A stretch of 64,000 nt of DNA from Mycobacterium sp. GTDB taxonomy: Bacteria; Actinomycetota; Actinomycetes; Mycobacteriales; Mycobacteriaceae. Within the stretch, counting starts at the first letter, position 1. Each line of letters begins with the position of its first letter. A model generated the notes under the pieces. The model was not told the DNA's origin. It worked only from the letters and a program-made list of their open reading frames with translations, and ran no database searches. Below are positions 52,607 to 60,922 of the stretch, piece by piece. The stretch lies in NCBI RefSeq assembly GCF_025933915.1, contig NZ_JAICZA010000006.1, positions 1 through 64,000 of the forward strand, written 5' to 3'. Position numbers and translations under genes: made by a program.

Positions 52607-52630
52607 ATACTCTCGACGAGTCGAGAGTAT
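52607..52630. promoter_or_regulatory. Palindrome ATACTCTCGAC-GA-GTCGAGAGTAT
   Basis: Perfect 11-bp arms, 28 bases before the P450 start. Confidence 0.88.
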
Positions 52631-52658
52631 TTCTCGGCGGGTAAGGAAGGACGACCGC

Positions 52659-53855
52659 GTGACGCAAACCGTGAGCGCCGACCCGTACTACGACCCGTTC
52701 GACTTCGAGATCGACGACGACCCGTATCCGGTGTGGAAGCGGATGCGGGATGCGACGCCCCTCTACCACAACGAAAAATTTGGATTCTATGCGCTGAGCC
52801 GATACGAGGACGTCGCGCGCGAGCTCACCAATTGGAATGACTACCGGTCGGGCAAAGGCACCATCATCGAAGTCATCCTCAATAGGGTCGAAGTGCCACC
52901 GGGCGTAATCCTCTTTGAAGACCCTCCGATCCACGATGCCCATCGCCGGCTGTTGTCGGGAGTGTTTACGCCGCGCCGCATGGCAGCGGTCGAGCCGCTT
53001 GCCAGGGAGTTCTGTCGGCGCGCACTCGAGCCCCTCTCGGGGGCGGACACATTCGACTTCATCGCCGACCTGGGTGCCTGGATGCCGATGCGCACGATCG
53101 GCTACCTGCTGGGGATTCCCGAAGACCGTCAGGTTGCCATCCGCCAGAGCACCGACCGGCTCCTCGAACTCGATGACGGCGGACCGGGTGACGTCGCTGC
53201 AGACATGCTCACCCAAAGCGGCTCGATGCTCGAAGAGTTCATCGACTGGCGTTATGAGCATCCTTCTGACGACCTGATGACCGAATTGGTCAACACCGAG
53301 GCCGAAGAACCGGATGGTTCTCGGCGGCGACTGACTCGTCAGGAGGTACTGACCTACACCGGCACCGTTGTGGGCGCGGGTAACGAAACCACGACCCGAT
53401 TGATCGGATTCGCCGGGGCGCTGTTGTCCGACCATCCGGAACAGCGCCGGGAGCTGGCGGCCGATTTCAGCCTCATACCCGGCGCGGTCGAAGAGATTCT
53501 GCGTTATGAAGCGCCGTCACCGGTGCAGGCCCGCTACGTCGCCCGCGACGCGGAGCACTACGGGCAACAGGTTCCGGAAGGGTCGGTGATGTTGTTGCTC
53601 AACGGTTCGGCCAACCGCGACGAGCGTCAGTTTCCCGACGCGGACAGGTTCGACATCCATCGGAAGGCGGCCCATCTGTCCTTCGGGCAGGGCATCCATT
53701 TCTGTCTCGGTGCCGCGCTTGCACGGGTGCAGGCGCGGGTCGCGCTCGAGGAGGTGCTGTCGCGGTGGCCGGACTGGGAGGTCGACTATGACAAGGCAAA
53801 GCGCGCGCACACCACCAGCGTCCGGGGCTGGGCCACCCTTCCAGCCAGGCTATGA
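52659..53855 (+). CDS. Cytochrome P450
   Basis: GAGNETTTRL, LSFGQGIHFCLGAALARVQ; GTG start. Confidence 0.92.
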   Translation: MTQTVSADPYYDPFDFEIDDDPYPVWKRMRDATPLYHNEKFGFYALSRYEDVARELTNWNDYRSGKGTIIEVILNRVEVPPGVILFEDPPIHDAHRRLLSGVFTPRRMAAVEPLAREFCRRALEPLSGADTFDFIADLGAWMPMRTIGYLLGIPEDRQVAIRQSTDRLLELDDGGPGDVAADMLTQSGSMLEEFIDWRYEHPSDDLMTELVNTEAEEPDGSRRRLTRQEVLTYTGTVVGAGNETTTRLIGFAGALLSDHPEQRRELAADFSLIPGAVEEILRYEAPSPVQARYVARDAEHYGQQVPEGSVMLLLNGSANRDERQFPDADRFDIHRKAAHLSFGQGIHFCLGAALARVQARVALEEVLSRWPDWEVDYDKAKRAHTTSVRGWATLPARL

Positions 53856-53856
53856 C

Positions 53857-54921
53857 ATGACGAATACCGTTGACTCCAAGACTGATTCGGCCCCCATAGA
53901 GCCCGTGGATACGAGCGGGTCACCGTTGCTGGCCAGGGTCGGGTGGGGGCTCTTCATCGTCGCCTACCTGGCCTTCGCAGTCGTAACCGTCGCGACCGTT
54001 CAAACGGGCACTCACGGGGATCCCCGCACCACCAACACCACCCCGGGCCCGGCGCCATATCCGCCGTTCCTCGGGTTCGATAACTGGCCGTTGGTAGTCG
54101 CCGTCAGTTCCATCCCGCTGGCGATCGGTTTGATCGGAACGTTGGTGTGGCTCTCGGTACGACAGCGCAGGGTGCATTGGGCGGTGGTGATCGCGTTCGC
54201 CGGCTTGATCACCGGCGCGCTGGATCCATTGGCCAACTGGGCGACGTTCGCCATCTTCGACCCGCGCATGCTGCACTTCCCGCGGTCATGGCCCTATATG
54301 AACATCTCGCCGAACCTCGAGCCCGCATTGTCGTTCCTCGGTGGTTACGCGGCCTATTACCTGCTCAATGGGCTGGGAATCCTGCACCTGCACGACCGCT
54401 TCTTGGAGCCGATAGTCCGGCGCACCGGTTGGCTTGCGCGCCATCGGCTTGCGGCGGTTCTCCTCGGTGCGTTCCTCATCGCGATACCGGTCAATACGCT
54501 CGTCCAGTTGACTTGGTTGAGGTTCGGTATCTTCTACTACTCTGAGGCGGTGGGCCCCACGCTGCGGATCGGCCACATCCATTTCCCGCTCATCATGGCG
54601 GTCTACGACTCGTTCATCTTCGCGATGGTCGCCGTCATGTGTGTCCGCGACCAGGGGGGCGAGCTGGTGCTGATCAACCGGATCGCCCGTCGGGTTCCGG
54701 CGCGACCGGGCCGCAGCAAGGTCACGCTGACACGCCAGCTCCTCGTTTCGGTTTCGGTGGGCCTCGTATCGTTCGGGGTACCGCTGGCGGTCTTGTCCGG
54801 GCTACGGGCCGCGGGGTTGTCCGCACCCGCTTATGAGCAGAACCCGTATCCGAATGTCAAGGTGTATGACCCCTATGGGCATCTCGAGGAATCGGGCAAG
54901 CCGGGACCCTTCTACAAATGA
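53857..54921 (+). CDS. AveC-like (spirocyclase AveC family) multi-pass membrane protein
   Basis: Many TM helices, GALDPLANWATFAIFDPRMLHFPRSWPYMNISPNLEP; next to a P450. Family call from memory. Confidence 0.65.
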   Translation: MTNTVDSKTDSAPIEPVDTSGSPLLARVGWGLFIVAYLAFAVVTVATVQTGTHGDPRTTNTTPGPAPYPPFLGFDNWPLVVAVSSIPLAIGLIGTLVWLSVRQRRVHWAVVIAFAGLITGALDPLANWATFAIFDPRMLHFPRSWPYMNISPNLEPALSFLGGYAAYYLLNGLGILHLHDRFLEPIVRRTGWLARHRLAAVLLGAFLIAIPVNTLVQLTWLRFGIFYYSEAVGPTLRIGHIHFPLIMAVYDSFIFAMVAVMCVRDQGGELVLINRIARRVPARPGRSKVTLTRQLLVSVSVGLVSFGVPLAVLSGLRAAGLSAPAYEQNPYPNVKVYDPYGHLEESGKPGPFYK

Positions 54922-54990
54922 GTCGGATCCGAAGGGGCCTCCACCAGCGTGTCGGACCGCTAATCGCATTTTCGTCGACCGGAGGGAGCG

Positions 54991-56097
54991 GTGATGACTG
55001 ACAACGGCTTAGGCCGCTATCGTGTCGTCCACATCGGGACGGGGCTCACAGGAAGAGAAGCGTTGCGGGCAACGATTCTCGACCCGGCACTGGATCTCGT
55101 CGGCGTAAAGGTTTCGACGCCGGGCAAGGTCGGAACTGATGCGGGCCTGCTGTGTGGTGTCGAGGGCGTGGGAGTGACGGCAACAGCAGACATGGCGGAA
55201 ATCATTGCGCTAAAGCCTGATTGCGTGTCCTACTGCGCAACCGCGGTCCGCCGGGAGGAAGACGCAATCGCGGATATTGCCGCGCTGCTGGAGTCGGGGA
55301 TCAACGTCGTTACGATTTCGACGATCCCGATGGTGTACCCGGACGCCGCGCCGCATCACTGGCGTGCAGTGCTCGACTCGGCCACCAAAAAGGGCCATTC
55401 GACGTTCTACGCGACCGGTAGTGAGCCCGGCTTCATCAGCCTCAATCTTCCGACCGCCCTTCTCTCCGGCGCGGGTAGGGTGACCTCGTACCGGATGGAT
55501 GAATACGCGGTCGACTTGGACAAGGCCTATCCCATTTGGGATGTGCTGCATGAGTCGATGGGTTTCGGCAAGCCGGACGGCCACGTCCCGGTCCGCATAG
55601 CCTCGGGCAAGGTGAATCATGACTGGGAGACGGTCGTGCGCTATATCGCGGGCCTGCTCGGCATCGACCTCGACGGTGTAGAGCTCGACTGGGAGACATT
55701 GCTGGCCCCGGTCGATCTACCAACGGCCCTCGGCGTGGTGCCGGCGGGCACGATTTGTGGGCACCGCTGGCAGTTGGCCGGGGTGGTCGACGACCGAAAA
55801 GTGGTGGCGGTGCAATACTTCGCGACCGTGAGTTCCACCCCGTGGCCCGAACATTGGCCCAAGCCTTCGCGCGAGGGACAGGGCGGCATGGTTTTTCGTG
55901 TCGAAGGAAACCCCAGCATGAGCCTGGAACTGTACCTCGAACAGTCGAAGGAAAATCACGTGAATCCGGGAATCACGGCCACCGCGATGGCCGCGGTGAA
56001 TGCCATTCCCCGCGTGGTGGCCGCAGCGCCGGGCGTCATCGAAATGCCGCTGGCCGGGCCTGAAATCGTTAGTCGACTCTCCCGCACCGGACGTTGA
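54991..56097 (+). CDS. DapB-like NAD(P)H-dependent oxidoreductase (paralog 3)
   Basis: RVVHIGTGLTGREALRATILDPALDLVGVKVSTPGKVGTDAG. Confidence 0.82.
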   Translation: MMTDNGLGRYRVVHIGTGLTGREALRATILDPALDLVGVKVSTPGKVGTDAGLLCGVEGVGVTATADMAEIIALKPDCVSYCATAVRREEDAIADIAALLESGINVVTISTIPMVYPDAAPHHWRAVLDSATKKGHSTFYATGSEPGFISLNLPTALLSGAGRVTSYRMDEYAVDLDKAYPIWDVLHESMGFGKPDGHVPVRIASGKVNHDWETVVRYIAGLLGIDLDGVELDWETLLAPVDLPTALGVVPAGTICGHRWQLAGVVDDRKVVAVQYFATVSSTPWPEHWPKPSREGQGGMVFRVEGNPSMSLELYLEQSKENHVNPGITATAMAAVNAIPRVVAAAPGVIEMPLAGPEIVSRLSRTGR

Positions 56098-56840
56098 CCC
56101 TATTCGCGCAGTTACACGGCGGGCTGCATTATGGCTCCTGCTGGGATGCGGTCACCGCGGAGCTGGCGCGGCGAGGCCATCGCGTGGTCGCACCGGATCT
56201 CCCGGTCGATGACGACTTGGCGGGAGTGCTGAAGTGGGCACAAGTCGCGATCGACGCGATTGAGCGAAAAGTTGACGGCGCTTCCGAGGATGTTGTCGTC
56301 GCCGCACATTCGATCTCGGGGCTGTGCGCACCCGTCATCGCCACCGTGTACCAGGTGCGCCACATGGTGTTCGTCGGGGGGCTTCTGCCCGTCCCGGGCC
56401 AGTCGTTCGTCGAACACCTCGGCGGCAACCCCGACGCGATCACATTTCCGGAGCCGCGAGAGCAGGGTGCCGGACCGTTCGGCCTCACCTGGGAGTCGGT
56501 GCGGGCAGGTTTCTACCATGACTGCCCGGAAGCGTTGGCACGTCTTGCATTCGACGAACTGAGATACCAATCATTCACCGTGTTCACCGAGCGCTGCCCG
56601 ATCGACCGCTGGCCCGATACGCCGTCGACATACGTGCTGATGCGGGACGACCGCGCGGTAGGGGAGTCGTGGGCTCGGCGCAATGCGGCCGGCAGGATCG
56701 GGGCACGGGTCGTCGAATTGGACGGCGGGCACTCACCCTTCTTTTCCCGCCCGGCCGAATTGAGTGTGGTGCTGCTAAGCCTGGGCGACTCCGACATCGA
56801 CGGGAATTGCGGCGGCAGTGACAAATTTCGACTCATCTGA
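56094..56840 (+). CDS. Alpha/beta hydrolase
   Basis: LHGGLHYGSCWDAVTAELARRGHRVVAPDLP, AHSISGL; TTG start overlapping the previous stop. Confidence 0.78.
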   Translation: MTLFAQLHGGLHYGSCWDAVTAELARRGHRVVAPDLPVDDDLAGVLKWAQVAIDAIERKVDGASEDVVVAAHSISGLCAPVIATVYQVRHMVFVGGLLPVPGQSFVEHLGGNPDAITFPEPREQGAGPFGLTWESVRAGFYHDCPEALARLAFDELRYQSFTVFTERCPIDRWPDTPSTYVLMRDDRAVGESWARRNAAGRIGARVVELDGGHSPFFSRPAELSVVLLSLGDSDIDGNCGGSDKFRLI

Positions 56841-57596
56841 AGCGAGCCATGCGACGGCATTGGCGACATCCTCCGGCATCGTCACCGCGTTGGGCAGGAG
56901 TTGCTTGCTGAAACCGTATTGAGGATGCGAGTAGGACTCCGCCGCCTGCTGCATCGCTTCGATCATCCGGCCGCTCCCCATCGGTGTCGCCACCGACCCG
57001 GGATGAAGGCTGTTCACCCGGATGTCGTAGCGCCCGAGCTCCACCGCGAAGGATCGCGCGAGTCCCGTCACGCCGTGCTTGCTTGCCGTATAGGCAACCA
57101 TGAACGGCTCCATCTTCACCCCCGCCACCGATCCGATGAGAATGATCGACCCGCCGCGCCCACCAGCGATGATGTGCTTGGCGCCGGCCATCACCGTGTT
57201 CCATGTCCCGACCAGATTCACATTGACTGTGTCCTGAAAATCGTTGGGGGATACCTGATCCCAAGGCGCCGGACAACAAATCCCTGCGTTTGCGACGATC
57301 ACGTCGAGCCGGCCCAGTTCGGCGACTCCCACGTCGACGGCCGCGCACAGGCCGTCGTGATCGCGGGTGTCGACGATCGCGGTGACGGCGCGCCTGCCGT
57401 TCGCCACGACGAGGTCGGCGGTTTTCGACAGATCGTTGGGGGTGGCGGAATCGTATGGGACGCTTGGCGGTAACGGGCCGGCAACATCCACGAGGATGGT
57501 GTCTGCGCCGTCGGCGCTGAGCCTGACCGCGTGAGCGCGGCCCTGGCCGCGGGCGGCCCCGGTGATGAGTACGACCTTGCCGGTCATGTCTGGCAC
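56775..57596 (-). CDS. Mycofactocin-coupled-type SDR
   Basis: GKVVLITGAARGQGRAHAVRLSADGADTILVDVAGPLP, DTRDHDGLCAAVDVGVAELGRLDVIVANAGI. Confidence 0.85.
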   Translation of the reverse strand: MPDMTGKVVLITGAARGQGRAHAVRLSADGADTILVDVAGPLPPSVPYDSATPNDLSKTADLVVANGRRAVTAIVDTRDHDGLCAAVDVGVAELGRLDVIVANAGICCPAPWDQVSPNDFQDTVNVNLVGTWNTVMAGAKHIIAGGRGGSIILIGSVAGVKMEPFMVAYTASKHGVTGLARSFAVELGRYDIRVNSLHPGSVATPMGSGRMIEAMQQAAESYSHPQYGFSKQLLPNAVTMPEDVANAVAWLASDESKFVTAAAIPVDVGVAQA

Positions 57597-57625
57597 ACCG
57601 GTACGCTACACCAACGCGCCAGCTC

Positions 57626-57666
57626 GTGAGAATAGTATTTACCTTAGTATGAGAATGAGTATTCTA
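57626..57666. promoter_or_regulatory. Two TGAGAAT-type operator-like sites
   Basis: TGAGAATAGTATTT (57627-57640) and TGAGAATGAGTATTCTA (57650-57666) in a divergent intergenic region. Confidence 0.65.
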
Positions 57667-57698
57667 CCGGGTGGTACGCAACCGGAAGGGAATGGTTC

Positions 57699-58481
57699 AT
57701 GGGTGTGCTCGACGGACAGACCGCGTTCATCCTGGGAGCATCGGCCGGAATCGCCCAGGCCAGCGCCAGGCTCCTGGCTGCGGACGGCGCCACGCTGTAT
57801 CTGCTCGGCAGATCGAGCGAGCGCCTCGACGCAACCTGCGAAGGAATCCTTGCTGTGGCTCCGAAGACCGAAATCGTGCTGCAGAAGGGAGATCCGGAGG
57901 ACGAACCCACCGTCGCGGCGGCGGCGCAGGCGGCCTATGCCGTCAAGGGGCGACTGGACATCGTCGTTGGCACTGTGGCCTCCGGGGGCACCGGCCCGCT
58001 TATCGAACAGGATCTCGACACCTTCACCAACTTTGTGATGGGAAATCTCCGGTCGAACTTCCTGGCGTTGCGCTACTCCGCGCCGCTCATGACGAACGGT
58101 GGGTCGATCGTGTTTATCTCGTCGACCTCTTCAAAGATTCCGATGGAGGGCCTGGGGCACTATTCGGCGGGCAAGGCCGCGCTCGAGATGATGATTCGGG
58201 TCGCAGCATCCGAGCTGGGCCCAAAGGGAATCCGCGTCAACGCCGTCCGTCCGGGCTTGACCGAGGCGGCCACGACCCAGGGCTACATACACCTGGACGA
58301 GTTGACCAGGAGTTTTCTTGAGCGCGTTCCGTTGGGGCGGCTCGGGGTGTCCGACGACATCGCTCCCGGCGTCCGGTACCTGGCGGGCCCCGAGTCGAGC
58401 TGGATCACCGGGCAGAGCTTCGCGATCGACGGCGGCAACGAGGTCAGGGGCGCGCCCCGTGGCCCGATGTTCACCGTCTAG
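57699..58481 (+). CDS. Short-chain dehydrogenase/reductase
   Basis: AFILGASAGIAQASARLLAADGA, YSAGKAALEMMIRVAASELGPKGIRVNAVRPG. Confidence 0.88.
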   Translation: MGVLDGQTAFILGASAGIAQASARLLAADGATLYLLGRSSERLDATCEGILAVAPKTEIVLQKGDPEDEPTVAAAAQAAYAVKGRLDIVVGTVASGGTGPLIEQDLDTFTNFVMGNLRSNFLALRYSAPLMTNGGSIVFISSTSSKIPMEGLGHYSAGKAALEMMIRVAASELGPKGIRVNAVRPGLTEAATTQGYIHLDELTRSFLERVPLGRLGVSDDIAPGVRYLAGPESSWITGQSFAIDGGNEVRGAPRGPMFTV

Positions 58482-59563
58482 CCGAAATCCAACGCGTTGT
58501 GTGGCGCGGTGATCGGCAGGTCCAGTGAGGTCGCGATGCCCGGGGCTGCGTCGATGACGTACGGGATGGCGTTGACCACGCGCATGGCCGTCGCCTCGAT
58601 GGCGTTGTCATTCGCCGAAGCTGCGGTGTCCTCGGTGCCGAAGCGAAGATCGCATTGGATCTGTGGTTCGCCCTCGATGACGATGCGGTAGGTGCCGTTC
58701 GGCGCGGACGCCCACTCCGGTGCCAGGTCTTGAGCCATCCGGTTGATGTGTTCGATGGTGATCATCGGATGGCCGTCAACGACCCCGGTGGTTTCGGCCC
58801 GCACCGCCCCACAGGTGCCCGCGGGAATCAGCCCGCATGCCACGTGCAAGTCCCTGGGCGTGGCTACGCGTTCGTAGCTTTCGGTGATCTCGTCGAGCTC
58901 GACACCGAGGGCGCGCGCCACCAGACCGATCGGTGGTCCCCAGGCGAATTGCTGTGCGCCTTCGAGCTCCAGCAGCGGCGTGAAGTCCAGCGGCCGGCCA
59001 AAGCCCATCGCGTCGAACATCAGGTATTCGTTCGGGTAAGCCGAGTAGTCGAAGATCTCCTGGGCGCGGACCGAGCGGATGGTGTTGGACAAGGTCGACA
59101 GTATGACGGCGAACTGGTCGCCGGCGAATCCCGGTTCGATACCCGAGGTGTATATGGTGACACCGCCCGTCAGTGCCGCGGCCCGCACCTGGTCGGCCAT
59201 CTCGGGAATCCACCTGTCGGGAAACATCATTCCCGGCGTGTTGGTGGTGACCACATTGATGCCGGCTTTCAGAAACAGGACGTAGTCGCGAACCGCGGCC
59301 GCATCCATCTCCTCGCAAGCGGCCGCATACACGACGCAGTCGGGCTTGAGCCTGATGATGTCATCGAGATCGGACGTGGTGGTCACGCCGATGGGGCCAA
59401 GCCCGACGACCTCGCCCGCGTCTCGGCCAGCCTTCTCAGGGCTGTGCACCCATACACCGACCAGATCGAGGTGAGCGCGGCGGTTGATCGCGCGCAACGC
59501 GATGCTGCCCACGCCGCCTGTCGATATGACTGCTACGCGTAAAATCTTCTCTGCCAACGTCAT
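58478..59563 (-). CDS. DapB-like NAD(P)H-dependent oxidoreductase (paralog 4)
   Basis: RVAVISTGGVGSIALRAINRRAHLDLVGVWVHSPEKAGRDAGEVVGL. Confidence 0.82.
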   Translation of the reverse strand: MTLAEKILRVAVISTGGVGSIALRAINRRAHLDLVGVWVHSPEKAGRDAGEVVGLGPIGVTTTSDLDDIIRLKPDCVVYAAACEEMDAAAVRDYVLFLKAGINVVTTNTPGMMFPDRWIPEMADQVRAAALTGGVTIYTSGIEPGFAGDQFAVILSTLSNTIRSVRAQEIFDYSAYPNEYLMFDAMGFGRPLDFTPLLELEGAQQFAWGPPIGLVARALGVELDEITESYERVATPRDLHVACGLIPAGTCGAVRAETTGVVDGHPMITIEHINRMAQDLAPEWASAPNGTYRIVIEGEPQIQCDLRFGTEDTAASANDNAIEATAMRVVNAIPYVIDAAPGIATSLDLPITAPHNALDFG

Positions 59564-59589
59564 CACTCCTTCACCGGGGCGCTCTTTGG

Positions 59590-60378
59590 TTACAGATCGG
59601 GGATGGGAAGCGATGAATTCGGGCCCTGCAGACCCCCGTCGACGATGAAGGTCGAATTGGTTGCGTAACAATCGCGGGTGGACAGATACAACGCCAGGCG
59701 GCCGAGGTCTGCGACGTCGCCGATACGATGCAGCGGCGTCAGCTCCTTCAGTTTTTCCTCGGAGCCTGGCATCAGGTCGAAGCTCGACTGAAGCCCAGTC
59801 GTCATAAACGCGCCCAGGGCGATGGCATTAACGCGGATCTTAGGTGCGAGTTCCTGCGCCATGGCTCTCGTCAGTGCTTCTAGCCCGCCCTTGGCCACGG
59901 AGTAGGGCAATAATCCGCGGATTCCAAATCGACCGGCGCCGGAGGAAATGTTGACGATGGAGCCCCGGCCCACCTTCAGCATATGGGGCACGGCGAGTTG
60001 GCTCATGACGAACGCGGAAGTGACGCAGTAGTCGAACGTCTGCCGAAGGTCGTCGTCGGTCAGGTTCAGAAATGGGCCGTAGGTGGCGAAACCAACGTTG
60101 TTGACCAGGATGTCGATCCGGCCGAACTCATCAACAGCGGTCTGTACCACACGCTCGCTGTCGGAGCGTTTGAGCGCGTCGGCGGTGATCGCTAGGCCAT
60201 GACCGCCCGCCTCTTCGATCTCCTTGACCGTTTGTTCCACCTCAGACGATGTCCGTGCCGTACCGACTACCGTGGCACCCGCTTCCGCGAGCACCTTGGC
60301 GATGCCTTCGCCGACGCCGCGCCCGGCGCCGGTGACTATCGCCACCTGACCGTCTAGCTTGAACTGTTCGAGTGCCAC
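59590..60378 (-). CDS. Short-chain dehydrogenase/reductase
   Basis: VAIVTGAGRGVGEGIAKVLAEAGATVVGTARTSSEVE, YSVAKGGLEALTRAMAQEL; GTG start. Confidence 0.9.
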   Translation of the reverse strand: MALEQFKLDGQVAIVTGAGRGVGEGIAKVLAEAGATVVGTARTSSEVEQTVKEIEEAGGHGLAITADALKRSDSERVVQTAVDEFGRIDILVNNVGFATYGPFLNLTDDDLRQTFDYCVTSAFVMSQLAVPHMLKVGRGSIVNISSGAGRFGIRGLLPYSVAKGGLEALTRAMAQELAPKIRVNAIALGAFMTTGLQSSFDLMPGSEEKLKELTPLHRIGDVADLGRLALYLSTRDCYATNSTFIVDGGLQGPNSSLPIPDL

Positions 60379-60487
60379 GAAGCGCCTCTCTGCGCAGTAT
60401 TTGGTTATCGAGCGCGAATCTACCGTAATGAGAATCAATGTTTTCAGATATCGGAAATCAATCTTTAGGCATCGTAGAGTCATTCGC

Positions 60488-60922
60488 ATGCCGCAGCCAC
60501 TGTTGCACCATGTCGTCTTCGCTATCGGCCTAGAGCGGCTCGACCGCGCTGCGGATTACCTGAGTGCTCTGGGATTTCAGTTCCAAGCTTTCGAGCTGGA
60601 ACACCTTGGCTTGCAGATCCGCCTCGACTGGGACCGTGGTTTCGAGCTCATCGCCCCCACCGCGGCCGCACCAACGGACGCGGGCACCGCGGCGGATTTC
60701 CTGTCCCGCAACGGGGATGGCTTGTTCTCTGTCGTCGTGCGTACGGCGGATTGTGTTGCAAGCGAACACATTGCCGCGCGATACGGTGCCAAATCCGACT
60801 TCCGGCAGCGGCATGAAGGCGACGGGTTCGAGTTGACGGAAGTCAAGCTGGAGCCACTGTTCGGCATCCCTTTGACGCTGATGAGCACAAACATGGCCGA
60901 TGGGCAACCGCTCACCCCTTAG
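60488..60922 (+). CDS. Glyoxalase/VOC-like protein
   Basis: LLHHVVFAIGLERLDRAADYLSALGFQFQAFELEHLGLQIRLDW; 145 codons. Confidence 0.65.
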   Translation: MPQPLLHHVVFAIGLERLDRAADYLSALGFQFQAFELEHLGLQIRLDWDRGFELIAPTAAAPTDAGTAADFLSRNGDGLFSVVVRTADCVASEHIAARYGAKSDFRQRHEGDGFELTEVKLEPLFGIPLTLMSTNMADGQPLTP

